Positions 18,777 through 27,403 of a stretch of DNA of 64,000 nt are shown here, piece by piece; position 1 is the stretch's first letter, and each line of letters starts with the position of its first letter. The notes beneath the pieces were generated by a model, which saw only the letters and a list, made by a program, of their open reading frames with translations, ran no database searches and was not told where the DNA came from. The position numbers and the translations under genes are program-made. The stretch is from NCBI RefSeq assembly GCF_001477655.1, contig NZ_CP011266.1, positions 1,968,001-2,032,000 on the forward strand, written 5' to 3'. This stretch comes from Methanobrevibacter millerae. GTDB taxonomy: Archaea; Methanobacteriota; Methanobacteria; Methanobacteriales; Methanobacteriaceae.

Positions 18777-19358
18777 TTAAGCAATACCCGCTTTTTCAAA
18801 ATGTTTTTTCAAAACAATTTTACCCACATATGCACTAATTAAACCGACAATGAATGTTACAATAACTAAAATAATTAAAACTTCATATGTTAAAAACGGT
18901 TCAATAACAGCTACATAGTCATTACCCATTGATGTTCTGATAGATTCTACAAAAAAATCTCTCAAAATAAAAAATGGCAACATGTTACCGAATATTCCCA
19001 ATATAAAAACACCAAAACTAATAATGGAATTTTTAACTGATGAATAGTTACCTGCTTTTAAAATTAAATCTGCAATCAATGCAAATAATGTGAAAACCAA
19101 AATTGGTATCCATGTGTGTCCGGATAGAAACATGATAATGCCTAAAATTAATCCCATTAAAGTTACCATTCCAAATTTATTAACTCTTGTTAAAAACAAC
19201 ATATACGGAATTCCAGCAACTAATGCAGCCAATATCGGAAGTGCTATCATTAATATGGGAATATAACCCAACATACCAAATATAAATATCAAAACAGTCA
19301 GTATGACTGAAAAAATACCTACAGTAATTAAATCTTTCACGTTCAAACGTTCACTCAT
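18777..19358 (-). CDS. MptD-family putative ECF transporter S component
   Basis: A 193-residue protein with about six membrane helices and a short, charged N-terminus (MSERLNVKDLITVGIFS). It resembles the MptD/Trep_Strep family of predicted substrate-capturing subunits. The ATG at 19358 is chosen because GGAGG lies nine bases before it; an ATG at 19367 directly abuts the site. It would bind the substrate and couple to EcfT and the double ATPase. In bacteria this family often sits next to paired YbtP/YbtQ-like ABC genes, as here. The ligand is unknown, but a metal chelate is a reasonable guess from context. Confidence 0.75.
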   Translation of the reverse strand: MSERLNVKDLITVGIFSVILTVLIFIFGMLGYIPILMIALPILAALVAGIPYMLFLTRVNKFGMVTLMGLILGIIMFLSGHTWIPILVFTLFALIADLILKAGNYSSVKNSIISFGVFILGIFGNMLPFFILRDFFVESIRTSMGNDYVAVIEPFLTYEVLIILVIVTFIVGLISAYVGKIVLKKHFEKAGIA

Positions 19359-19408
19359 TAAAATCATCCTCCATATTTTTTAATAAATTAATGAGAATTA
19401 TTGGGGAA

Positions 19409-21154
19409 TCAAATTTTCCATTCCCCACTTAAATTTTGTAAATCCACCATTCTCTTAAACAAACCATCTTTAGACAGCAACTCTTCAGGTGAACCTTGCT
19501 CAGCAATTTTACCGTCATCTAAAACCACGATTTTATCTGCATTAGATATAGTTCGCATTCTATGAGCAATAATAATGACAGTTTTATTCTTGATTAATTC
19601 AGATAATGCCTTCTGGATTTTTGATTCGTTTTCAACATCCAAAAATGAAGTTGCCTCATCAAGCAAAATTACATTGGCATCTTTTAGAAGTGCTCTTGCA
19701 ATAGAAATCCTTTGTCTTTGACCACCAGAGAGCAGTTCACCATTTTCGCCTATTACAGTATCATATCCTTCAGGCAATTTTTGAACAAATTCATCACATT
19801 CCGCTAATTTTGCGGCATTAATTACTTCTTCATCGCTTGCATCTTTTTTTCCAATGCGAATGTTTTCCATTATGGTATTGTTGAATAAAATCACGTCCTG
19901 AAATACAATTGAAAAGTTTTCTAAAAGTTTTTCTGAATCTAATTTAGATAAATCCTGTCCACCTAAAGAAACTTCTCCACTCACAGGATCCCAGAATCTG
20001 GCTGCAAGTTTTGAAACTGTCGATTTACCACCACCAGATGGTCCGACCAAAGCTGTTACCTCACCTTGTTTTGCAGTGAAATTAATATCGCTCAATACAT
20101 CTTTCAAGTCATCATAATTGAAATTGACATTATTAAATTCAATGTCATAACCATCCAGTGAATACTCAGTCAGTCCACCACCAATGACAAGCTCTTCAAT
20201 TTCTTTTGTACGGTCAACCTTCATATCCATCATATATATTTCAGATAAAAACATCAATCCGTTTTCAACAGGAGCATAGATTGTAGCTGAAGCTATTAAG
20301 AAGATTAAAAATGTGAAAATGCTTATTTGAGAATTCATGATTAAATAAGATCCGACCAATATTACTGAAACAAATCCTAATTTTAAAACCATATTCCCCG
20401 AAATTACTCCCATGGCAGTCATAAGTTCCGCTTTTATTCTTGATTTTTCAATTTTTCTTGTAAGGCCATTTAATTTAGATGAATATTCTGCCTCATGATT
20501 ATATGATTTTAAATCTCTAATTGACTCAATGCTTTCCTGCATAGAATCCCCGCAATCAAGCAAATTATTCAATACAACATTTCCTTCCCTATAAATCAGT
20601 GCTCTGGAAACATACAATATAACAAAAGCAACAGGAACTACCCATAAAAGTGCAATAGCCAATCTCCAATCAAATACGAACAAACCAATTGCAGCAATAA
20701 TCAATGAAATTATAGATCCTATAAGCTGTGGAACTGCATGTGAAAAAACATGTTCCAGGTCTGTGCAGTCATTCATAATTGTTGATGTTAAATCGGCCAA
20801 GTCCCTATTTTCAAAAAAGGATAATGGAAGCTTTCTTAAATTTTCACCCAGGTTTATTCTTCTTTTTTCACTTTCACCATAGGTGGTATTATAAACAAAG
20901 TGATATTGTTTCCATGCAAATACAAAAATTATCCCAAGAGCAATTAATATCAGAACTATGAAAAGTCCTAAATTTGGTTCTATGATTTCACCGCCAGTTA
21001 ATGGGGACAACCACATGTAAAGCAATAGTGAGTATAATCCAATAGGGATCATAAATGAGATATTTTGAAGTGCGGTGTATATTATTCCCTTAACGAGATT
21101 ATTGGAACCCTCTTTTGTTAGGCCAAATCTTTTTGATAAGTACTCTGAAATCAT
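19409..21154 (-). CDS. ABC half-transporter (YbtQ/IrtB-like), ATPase fused to permease
   Basis: A 581-residue type IV ABC half-transporter: six membrane helices in the first ~310 residues, then an ATPase with Walker A GPSGGGKST, signature LSGGQRQR and Walker B VILLDEATS. The exporter-type fold is used for import of metal-siderophore complexes by YbtPQ and IrtAB. Its ATG follows the stop of the partner gene directly (TAAATG), with AGGCGAT just upstream, so the two halves are translationally coupled and probably form a heterodimer. Import is inferred from the neighbouring ECF and AraC genes; a drug or lipid exporter is the alternative. Confidence 0.85.
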   Translation of the reverse strand: MISEYLSKRFGLTKEGSNNLVKGIIYTALQNISFMIPIGLYSLLLYMWLSPLTGGEIIEPNLGLFIVLILIALGIIFVFAWKQYHFVYNTTYGESEKRRINLGENLRKLPLSFFENRDLADLTSTIMNDCTDLEHVFSHAVPQLIGSIISLIIAAIGLFVFDWRLAIALLWVVPVAFVILYVSRALIYREGNVVLNNLLDCGDSMQESIESIRDLKSYNHEAEYSSKLNGLTRKIEKSRIKAELMTAMGVISGNMVLKLGFVSVILVGSYLIMNSQISIFTFLIFLIASATIYAPVENGLMFLSEIYMMDMKVDRTKEIEELVIGGGLTEYSLDGYDIEFNNVNFNYDDLKDVLSDINFTAKQGEVTALVGPSGGGKSTVSKLAARFWDPVSGEVSLGGQDLSKLDSEKLLENFSIVFQDVILFNNTIMENIRIGKKDASDEEVINAAKLAECDEFVQKLPEGYDTVIGENGELLSGGQRQRISIARALLKDANVILLDEATSFLDVENESKIQKALSELIKNKTVIIIAHRMRTISNADKIVVLDDGKIAEQGSPEELLSKDGLFKRMVDLQNLSGEWKI

Positions 21155-22945
21155 TTATATCGCCTCACTTTTGACTTTCCATTGAATGGACTGATTAAAT
21201 TCATCCCACATTCTTGAATATAAACCATTACTGCCAACCAAATCATCATGATTGCCTTCCTCAACAATTCGGCCATTATCAATAACATAAATCTTATCAA
21301 CATTCCTGATACTGGACAAGCGGTGTGCTATCATTATGACAGTTTTATCTTTTGTAATTTCAGAAATGGCCTTTTGAATCAGATATTCATTTTCCGGGTC
21401 TGCCAATGCAGTTGCTTCATCCAAGATAATGACTGGAGCATCTTTTAAAATAGCTCTTGCAAGTGCAATTCTTTGCTGCTGACCACCTGAAAGATAAGTA
21501 CCTTCAGAACCGATGACGGTATCTATTCCATCTGGCAATTCATCAATTATATCATCGCATTGAGCTAAACTAATTGCTTCAAGAACTTCACTTCTAGACG
21601 CACCCTTACGACCAATAGCTACATTATTATAAATTGAATCTTTAAATAAAGTAGTGTTTTGGAAAACAAAGGAAATATTTGACATTAACTCTTTAGTTGA
21701 AATATCTCGAACATCAACATCCCCTAACTTAATAGTACCTTTATTTACATCCCAGAATCTTGGAATTAATGAGGCAATTGTAGTTTTTCCTCCACCTGAC
21801 GGACCGACCAATGCAACTGAATCATTTTCATTAATTTTTAAATTAATATCATTTAAGATATGTTCATCACCAGAGGTTTCATCATAATCAAAGTAAACCC
21901 CTTCAAATTCTATAGCATGACTTTTAGGTTTTTGAGGGTTTTGAGGTTCAACTAGAGGTTTTTCGTTTAAAATCTCTTCAATATTGTCCAATGCATTACT
22001 TGCCAACATCCAATCTTGTGAAACCATCATTATTTTATTCATCATAACAGCACAAATTGGAGTAAATATTATGTAAAATAAGAAATTTGACAAAAATTTT
22101 ACATCAACAACAGACCCTGCAAGCAGAATTCCCGCTGGAATCAGCAATGCGAAAAAACCATTAATAGATACTGTGAATGAAGTCATAGGAAGCTGTGTTG
22201 AAAATGCATATTCTGAAGAAAACTTGGCATAATTTTTAATTGCCAGTATAAAATTTTTATATGAATAAACACTTTGTTGGAATGCTTTTGTAACAGGAAT
22301 TCCTCTTATATATTCAACAGCTTCAGCATTCATTTTTTCCAAGTATTTTTGATATTCCATCATGAAATTTTGGGATTCCCCTGTAAACATAGGAATCATA
22401 AACAAGAAACATAAAATTATTGGAATTAAACAAATCAATCCAAGAATCCAATCAAAACTAAACAATAAAATCAAAAATACTATTGGTGTTACAATAGCAC
22501 CTGATAAATCAAATAATTGGTGTGCTAAAAAGCCTTCTGTTTTTGCTGTACTGAAATCAATTATTTTTCTTAAACCCCCGCTAGTATGGTTGGAAAAATA
22601 TCCTAATGGTAATTTAAGCAAATGATTAAATGCTGCATCTTTCATATTTTTCTCATTTCTAAATGCGGACAAATGGGTGCACATCAAACCTGCAAAATTA
22701 AGGACAATTCCCAAAATTGCAAATAAAAATGCCCTAATTGCATAAACATCTATATTTTGTGCTTTTGTAAAGTCCGGAGCGACCACCAAAAGTGCATTTA
22801 CTACATGCCAAATGTAAATAAATGGAATTAGCATGGAAATTGCACTTAAAGCAGACAATATAATACCAACGATTGAGAGGTATTTATATTTTCCAGAATA
22901 ACTAAGCAATCTAAAAAATTTATTTTTACTTTTATTTTCTGACAT
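21155..22945 (-). CDS. ABC half-transporter (YbtP/IrtA-like), ATPase fused to permease
   Basis: A 596-residue half-transporter with six N-terminal membrane helices and a C-terminal ATPase (Walker A GPSGGGKTT, signature LSGGQQQR, Walker B VIILDEATALADP). The ALADPEN sequence after Walker B replaces the usual SALD. It is the first gene of a probable five-gene operon running down to the fused ECF ATPase. The leader contains a DtxR-like box 20 bases upstream of the ATG and direct repeats about 185-215 bases upstream. AGGCGAT precedes the start. Confidence 0.85.
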   Translation of the reverse strand: MSENKSKNKFFRLLSYSGKYKYLSIVGIILSALSAISMLIPFIYIWHVVNALLVVAPDFTKAQNIDVYAIRAFLFAILGIVLNFAGLMCTHLSAFRNEKNMKDAAFNHLLKLPLGYFSNHTSGGLRKIIDFSTAKTEGFLAHQLFDLSGAIVTPIVFLILLFSFDWILGLICLIPIILCFLFMIPMFTGESQNFMMEYQKYLEKMNAEAVEYIRGIPVTKAFQQSVYSYKNFILAIKNYAKFSSEYAFSTQLPMTSFTVSINGFFALLIPAGILLAGSVVDVKFLSNFLFYIIFTPICAVMMNKIMMVSQDWMLASNALDNIEEILNEKPLVEPQNPQKPKSHAIEFEGVYFDYDETSGDEHILNDINLKINENDSVALVGPSGGGKTTIASLIPRFWDVNKGTIKLGDVDVRDISTKELMSNISFVFQNTTLFKDSIYNNVAIGRKGASRSEVLEAISLAQCDDIIDELPDGIDTVIGSEGTYLSGGQQQRIALARAILKDAPVIILDEATALADPENEYLIQKAISEITKDKTVIMIAHRLSSIRNVDKIYVIDNGRIVEEGNHDDLVGSNGLYSRMWDEFNQSIQWKVKSEAI

Positions 22946-22964
22946 CTTATCGCCTTAAATTAAA

Positions 22965-22980
22965 TTTAGGCTTACCTAAA
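22965..22980. promoter_or_regulatory. DtxR/IdeR-like box in the leader of the ABC/ECF operon
   Basis: TTTAGGCTTACCTAAA has 6-base inverted arms (TTTAGG/CCTAAA) around four bases. The arms match the TTAGG...CCTAA halves of DtxR/IdeR operators. It lies 20 bases upstream of the first gene's start codon and downstream of all TATA-like elements, which fits repression by a metal-loaded DtxR-type protein. Confidence 0.55.
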
Positions 22981-23104
22981 AATTTAAAATAACCAAAAAA
23001 GACAACTCTTTTAAAAATATTTAAAAATAAAATAAAAGAGTAAATTTAGTTATTTAAATAAAAAAAATTAAATAAACCTATTTTCAATAATAAAATTAAT
23101 TTAA

Positions 23105-23116
23105 TTTAGTATATAA
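23105..23116 (-). promoter_or_regulatory. Candidate TATA box of the ABC/ECF operon
   Basis: On the minus strand ATTTATATACT is the clearest TATA-like element upstream of the YbtP-like gene. It lies just downstream of the two direct repeats (23130-23160), a typical arrangement for an activator binding upstream of the promoter. It implies a leader of roughly 140 bases. An alternative AT-rich element lies nearer the gene at about 23010-23025. Confidence 0.4.
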
Positions 23117-23129
23117 ATATATTTGAACT

Positions 23130-23160
23130 AAAAAGACAAATACTATACCAAAAAGACAAA
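23130..23160. repeat. Pair of 11-bp direct repeats, candidate AraC-type operator
   Basis: AAAAAGACAAA occurs at 23130-23140 and again at 23150-23160, exactly 20 bases apart, about two helical turns. A related copy (ACCAAAAAAGACAAC) is at about 22992-23006. AraC-family proteins usually bind direct repeats with this spacing. The repeats lie between the AraC gene's 3' end and the operon's TATA-like element, so activation of the ABC/ECF operon is a plausible role. Confidence 0.5.
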
Positions 23161-23163
23161 AAA

Positions 23164-24102
23164 TTAATGAAGATATTCAGAGGGAGTACATCCAACATAA
23201 TCCTTAAAAGCTTTTGAAAATTTAGAAGGAGAACTATAACCGACCATTTTAGAAATTTCAGAGATATTATATTTACCTTCCCCAATTAACCTGCAAGCAT
23301 AATCAAGCCGATATTCTTTTCTCCATTTAATAATAGGTTTTCCATATACTTCCTTAAAAGAATTCTTTAAAGAAGTTTTACTGATACCATATTTATTAGA
23401 AAGTTGATCAAGAGTTATTTTACTATCCAAATCTTTAATTAAATCCTTTTTAACATTTTCAACAATTTGAACCTGATTTTTAGAGAGGGAAAATTCATCA
23501 TTTGTAAAATTCGTAATGGAAAAAAACAGCAATAATTCAACACATTTTAATTTGAAATATGATTCTTTAATTCGCTCATCAACATTATATAATTCGCCGA
23601 TAACATGGTCAATGCGTTCATTGGAACGAACTAGCACATAGCCTCGGGATTTCTCTAATTCTTCATAAAACTCAATAACATCAAAATCAGGAATGAATTC
23701 TTTAATATGTTCATTTGCTATGTCTATATCAATAAAAAACTCAACACCATTATAAAATCCTAATGGAAAATCAGCCAATGTTTTTGTCATATCATAAATA
23801 CTTATGCATAAATCACCCTTTCCAAAGTAAATTACCTTATCCTCCCCTACAGTATAAGCATATCGACCACTGGAACAATGATTAATTTCGAGCAATCTGG
23901 AGGGCAATTTATTTTCAATAAATACATTACTATAATTTTCCACATTAATATCAATGAAAGCTAAAACAATACCTGGAAATAATGAATATGTTTCCAATTT
24001 GCCATATTTGCCCAAATCAATTATTTTTTTAAATCCCTCACCATCAACATTAAAATCAGAAATAAAAACATTACCAAATAATTCATAAAGATTTTCATTC
24101 AT
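23164..24102 (-). CDS. AraC family transcriptional regulator
   Basis: A 312-residue protein with a C-terminal AraC/XylS DNA-binding domain of two helix-turn-helix units (last ~90 residues). The first contains LSNKYGISKTSLKNSFKEVYG and the second ISEISKMVGYSSPSKFSKAF, followed by the conserved YVGCTPSEYL ending. The N-terminal ~200 residues are a putative ligand-sensing domain. It lies upstream of the ABC/ECF operon on the same strand, like YbtA near ybtPQ. AraC proteins are rare in archaea, so transfer from a bacterium is likely. The start is uncertain: ATG 24102 fits a leaderless transcript from a TATA at about 24126-24134; an in-frame start at 24138 is also open. Confidence 0.88.
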   Translation of the reverse strand: MNENLYELFGNVFISDFNVDGEGFKKIIDLGKYGKLETYSLFPGIVLAFIDINVENYSNVFIENKLPSRLLEINHCSSGRYAYTVGEDKVIYFGKGDLCISIYDMTKTLADFPLGFYNGVEFFIDIDIANEHIKEFIPDFDVIEFYEELEKSRGYVLVRSNERIDHVIGELYNVDERIKESYFKLKCVELLLFFSITNFTNDEFSLSKNQVQIVENVKKDLIKDLDSKITLDQLSNKYGISKTSLKNSFKEVYGKPIIKWRKEYRLDYACRLIGEGKYNISEISKMVGYSSPSKFSKAFKDYVGCTPSEYLH

Positions 24103-24184
24103 ACAAATATTTTTATATAAACAATACATATAAAACATTTCAAAACATATAATTTATTATAATAAATATTTAGGAAAAATCCAA

Positions 24185-24922
24185 ATGTCATTTAAAAAAG
24201 ATGAAATGTTAATAATGCCCGCAGTTGACATAAAAAATGGAAAATGTGTTCAGCTCGTTCAAGGCAAACCCGGCAGTGAAATGGTTGAAATAGAAAACCC
24301 AGAAAATGTTGCCCTACATTGGGAAAATGAAGGTGCAAAAAACATCCATGTTATAGATTTGGATGGAACAATTGACGGAAAAACCAGCCTGCCAGTGATT
24401 AAGAAAATATTAAATGAAGTCTCTGTTCCAATACAGCTGGGCGGCGGAATAAGAGATATCAAATATGCGAAAAAACTTCTGGACTTGGACATTGAACGAT
24501 TAATAATCGGAACAATGGGAATACAAAACCCGGAAACAATAACACAATTATCAGAGGAATATGGCTCTGAAAGAATCATGATTTCTCTAGACAGTAAAGA
24601 CAATAAGGTTGTCATTAAAGGATGGCAAGAAAAAATCGATAAAAGCCCCTCTGAAATTTCCAATGAATTCAAAGAGCATGGAGCAGGAAGCATTCTATTT
24701 ACCAATGTTGATGTTGAAGGCCTATTGGGCGGATTTTATACAGACCCATTAATTGAGCTTAAAAATTCCGTAGATTTGCCAATTGTCTATTCTGGCGGAG
24801 TAACGACAATAAATGACATTAAACAGCTTAATGAAACTGGAGTGGAAGGTGTTGTTATAGGTTCTGCACTTTATAAAAATAAAATCGACTTGAAAGAAGC
24901 ATTGAAATACCAGAAAAGGTAG
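24185..24922 (+). CDS. hisA: Phosphoribosylformimino-AICAR-phosphate isomerase (HisA)
   Basis: A 245-residue TIM-barrel protein for the fourth step of histidine biosynthesis, an Amadori rearrangement. It has MPAVDIKNGKCVQLVQG with the catalytic Asp, IQLGGGIRD and IVYSGGVTT phosphate-binding loops, and the second acidic residue in FTNVDVEG. Length is normal. AGGAAAA precedes the start. It is divergent from the AraC gene and followed ten bases later by ribL, with which it is probably co-transcribed. Confidence 0.95.
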   Translation: MSFKKDEMLIMPAVDIKNGKCVQLVQGKPGSEMVEIENPENVALHWENEGAKNIHVIDLDGTIDGKTSLPVIKKILNEVSVPIQLGGGIRDIKYAKKLLDLDIERLIIGTMGIQNPETITQLSEEYGSERIMISLDSKDNKVVIKGWQEKIDKSPSEISNEFKEHGAGSILFTNVDVEGLLGGFYTDPLIELKNSVDLPIVYSGGVTTINDIKQLNETGVEGVVIGSALYKNKIDLKEALKYQKR

Positions 24923-24931
24923 TGAATATTT

Positions 24932-25378
24932 ATGAAAAAAGTAATGGCAAGTGGAACATTTGATTTATTGCATCCCGGACATGGCATTTATCTGCAGGAA
25001 GCAAAAAATCTTGGAGGATATAATTCTAAACTTTATGTTGTTGTTGCAAGAGATTCTACTGTAGAAAAAAGAAAAAGAGTCCCTATTGTAGGTGAAAATC
25101 AACGTTTAGAATTAATCAAAATGCTAAAACCCGTTGATGAAGCTTATTTAGGTAATGAAGAAGGAGACATTTTTAAGATTGTTGAAGAAATTGACCCGGA
25201 CATCATTGCAATAGGACCTGATCAAACCCATAATGTTGAAAAATTACAGAAAGCTATCGATGAAAGAGGGCTTAAAGCACGTGTTCAACGAGTAAGTGTT
25301 TATCATCAGGATGAACTTGACAGCAGCTGTAAGATTATTAAAAAAATAAAAATACCGATTTTGAAGGAAAAATTTTAG
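24932..25378 (+). CDS. ribL: Archaeal FAD synthetase (FMN adenylyltransferase)
   Basis: A 148-residue nucleotidyltransferase with the HxGH motif as HPGH in [14 protein letters not shown], plus GPDQTH in the second half. Archaeal RibL transfers AMP from ATP to FMN, and its sequence is closer to glycerol-3-phosphate cytidylyltransferases than to bacterial RibF. Length and motif wording fit RibL. It lies between hisA and argC in a plus-strand run; GTGAA precedes the start. Confidence 0.88.
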   Translation: MKKVMASGTFDLLHPGHGIYLQEAKNLGGYNSKLYVVVARDSTVEKRKRVPIVGENQRLELIKMLKPVDEAYLGNEEGDIFKIVEEIDPDIIAIGPDQTHNVEKLQKAIDERGLKARVQRVSVYHQDELDSSCKIIKKIKIPILKEKF

Positions 25379-25403
25379 ATAACTGTGAATAGGAGGAATC
25401 AAT

Positions 25404-26417
25404 ATGTATGAAGTAGCAATAATTGGAGCAAGCGGATATACCGGCGGAGAACTTTTAAGAATGTTATTAAATCATCCTGATGTAGAAGTAACTGATATTA
25501 CTTCAAGACAATACGATGGTACACCAGCACATAAAATTCATCCACATATTAGAGATTCTGGGCTTGTATTTACAAATAAAAGTCCGTCAGATTTGGATGT
25601 TGATGTTGCTTTTACCGCAACCCCTCATGGTGCGTCAATGAAAATCGTGCCCGAATTATTGGATGCAGGCATGAAAGTAGTTGATTTAAGTGGAGATTAT
25701 AGATATCGTGATACAGCAGTATATGAAAAATGGTATGGTATGGAACACACAGATAAAGAAAATAAAGGTGTATTCGGGCTTCCGGAATTATACCGGGACG
25801 AAATCAAAAAAGCAAAACTTGTTGCAAATCCAGGATGTTTCCCAACAGGAGCAATCTTGTCATCTTATCCATTAGTTAAAAATAATTTAGTTGATAGAAT
25901 AATTATTGATTCAAAAACCGGTGTTAGTGGAGCCGGTGTTAATCCATCTTCAACTACACATTACCCAAATATTGCAGATAATGTTAATCCATATAAGATT
26001 TCATCACACAGACACATGTCAGAAATTCAACAGGAACTGCATGGTTTTGAAGATGTTAAAGTGTCATTTACACCACATTTAGTTCCAGTTATTCGTGGAA
26101 TCCAGACAACAAGCCACAGTTTACTAATCAAAGATATCACACCAGAAGAATTAAGAGAAATTTATGAAAAAGAATATGGAGGAGAATATTTCATTAAATT
26201 AATGGATGAAGGAGAAATCCCTCATTTAAGCTCAGTTAGAGGATCCAATTTCGTCCATATCGGAGGATTTGAAATAGATGAAACAGGAAGAGTAGTGATG
26301 CTATCAGTTATCGATAATTTAGTCAAAGGTGCTTCAGGACAGGCAATTCAAAACATGAACATTTTACTTGGACTTGATGAGAGCACAGGCCTAAAACACT
26401 TTGGTCTTCATCCATAA
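25404..26417 (+). CDS. argC: N-acetyl-gamma-glutamyl-phosphate reductase
   Basis: A 337-residue NADPH-dependent reductase of arginine biosynthesis. It has the N-terminal dinucleotide site [16 protein letters not shown], the active-site cysteine in [10 protein letters not shown], and [11 protein letters not shown] in the C-terminal domain. GGAGGAATC precedes the ATG. It belongs to the same plus-strand cluster as hisA and ribL and is followed by flavodoxin after 12 bases. Confidence 0.95.
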   Translation: MYEVAIIGASGYTGGELLRMLLNHPDVEVTDITSRQYDGTPAHKIHPHIRDSGLVFTNKSPSDLDVDVAFTATPHGASMKIVPELLDAGMKVVDLSGDYRYRDTAVYEKWYGMEHTDKENKGVFGLPELYRDEIKKAKLVANPGCFPTGAILSSYPLVKNNLVDRIIIDSKTGVSGAGVNPSSTTHYPNIADNVNPYKISSHRHMSEIQQELHGFEDVKVSFTPHLVPVIRGIQTTSHSLLIKDITPEELREIYEKEYGGEYFIKLMDEGEIPHLSSVRGSNFVHIGGFEIDETGRVVMLSVIDNLVKGASGQAIQNMNILLGLDESTGLKHFGLHP

Positions 26418-26429
26418 GAGGTAAAAAAA

Positions 26430-26930
26430 ATGAAAACTTTAATAATATACTATTCAGGAAGTGGCAGTACAAAGATAATGGCCAGAACATTATCCATGCA
26501 TTTGAAAGCAGACATAATTGGAATAAAAGATTTGAAAAATAGGGAAGGTTTTGCAAACAGATTATTATCTTCAATTGATGCATTCAGAGAATCAAAAACA
26601 GAAATCTCCCCATCAAAAGTAGATTTAACAGATTATGATTTAATATATGTGGGAACTCCAACCTGGGCAAATAAACCTACTCCTGCAATAATTACTTTGA
26701 TTGATAGATGCAATTGGAAAGGCAAAGATGTGATTCTATTTACAACTATGAATAAAGACGGATCTGACGAGCCAACAATTGAAAGACTTGAAGAAAAAAT
26801 AAGTATGCGTGGGGGAAGAATTGTTGAGAGCTTTTCACTTAAAACAATGGATAAAAGTCCTGAAGATATAATTAACGATACTGAAGGAATTATCCAAACA
26901 TTAGTTTTGAAAATGTATAGTGGTGTATAA
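26430..26930 (+). CDS. Flavodoxin-family protein
   Basis: A 166-residue protein with the FMN phosphate-binding loop [12 protein letters not shown] near the N-terminus and the second flavin loop [12 protein letters not shown]. It resembles small NAD(P)H:flavodoxin-like oxidoreductases of methanogens. Redox partner unknown. AGAGGT precedes the start. A related but distinct flavodoxin is encoded at 51818-52276. Confidence 0.85.
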   Translation: MKTLIIYYSGSGSTKIMARTLSMHLKADIIGIKDLKNREGFANRLLSSIDAFRESKTEISPSKVDLTDYDLIYVGTPTWANKPTPAIITLIDRCNWKGKDVILFTTMNKDGSDEPTIERLEEKISMRGGRIVESFSLKTMDKSPEDIINDTEGIIQTLVLKMYSGV

Positions 26931-26931
26931 A

Positions 26932-27399
26932 ATGAAATCTGAGTTGAAAATCAAAGCTATTGAAAATGGTACTGTAATTGACCATATTACTGCAAATAAA
27001 GCGCTTCACATTCTTAAGATTTTAGGTCTTCCAGATGAAGATGTTATAAATGTTACAGTAGCTATGAATGTATCTTCTAGAGAAACTGGAAGAAAAGACA
27101 TTGTAAAAATTGAAAACAGAGAAATTGACCATGAAGAATTAAATCAAATTGCATTAATAGCTCCAAAAGCTACAATAAACATCATAAGAAATTATGAAGT
27201 TATAAAAAAAGATAAGATAATTCTTCCACAAGTCATTAAATCAATAATAAAATGTACAAACGACAAATGCATTACAAATTACGAAAATGAACCTATTAAT
27301 TCAAAATTTAATGTGATTGAATCTCAGCCACCAGTACTCAGATGTCATTACTGTGAAAAATTAATAAAAAATGAAGATATCGAAAAACAATTCGAATAA
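26932..27399 (+). CDS. pyrI: Aspartate carbamoyltransferase regulatory subunit
   Basis: A 155-residue protein with the N-terminal allosteric nucleotide-binding domain and a C-terminal zinc domain whose four cysteines are in C-x4-C and C-x2-C pairs (CTNDKC and CHYC). It regulates PyrB in pyrimidine synthesis. No pyrB gene is adjacent. I start at ATG 26932, with GGTG at 26922 and a one-base gap to the flavodoxin stop; an upstream GTG at 26920 is inside that gene. Its end is five bases from the convergent GMC gene. Confidence 0.93.
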   Translation: MKSELKIKAIENGTVIDHITANKALHILKILGLPDEDVINVTVAMNVSSRETGRKDIVKIENREIDHEELNQIALIAPKATINIIRNYEVIKKDKIILPQVIKSIIKCTNDKCITNYENEPINSKFNVIESQPPVLRCHYCEKLIKNEDIEKQFE

Positions 27400-27403
27400 T
27401 CTT

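Noticed and set aside
24259-24705. Minus-strand frame opposite hisA
   Set aside because: Antisense shadow of a conserved enzyme, with no ribosome binding site or known motif.
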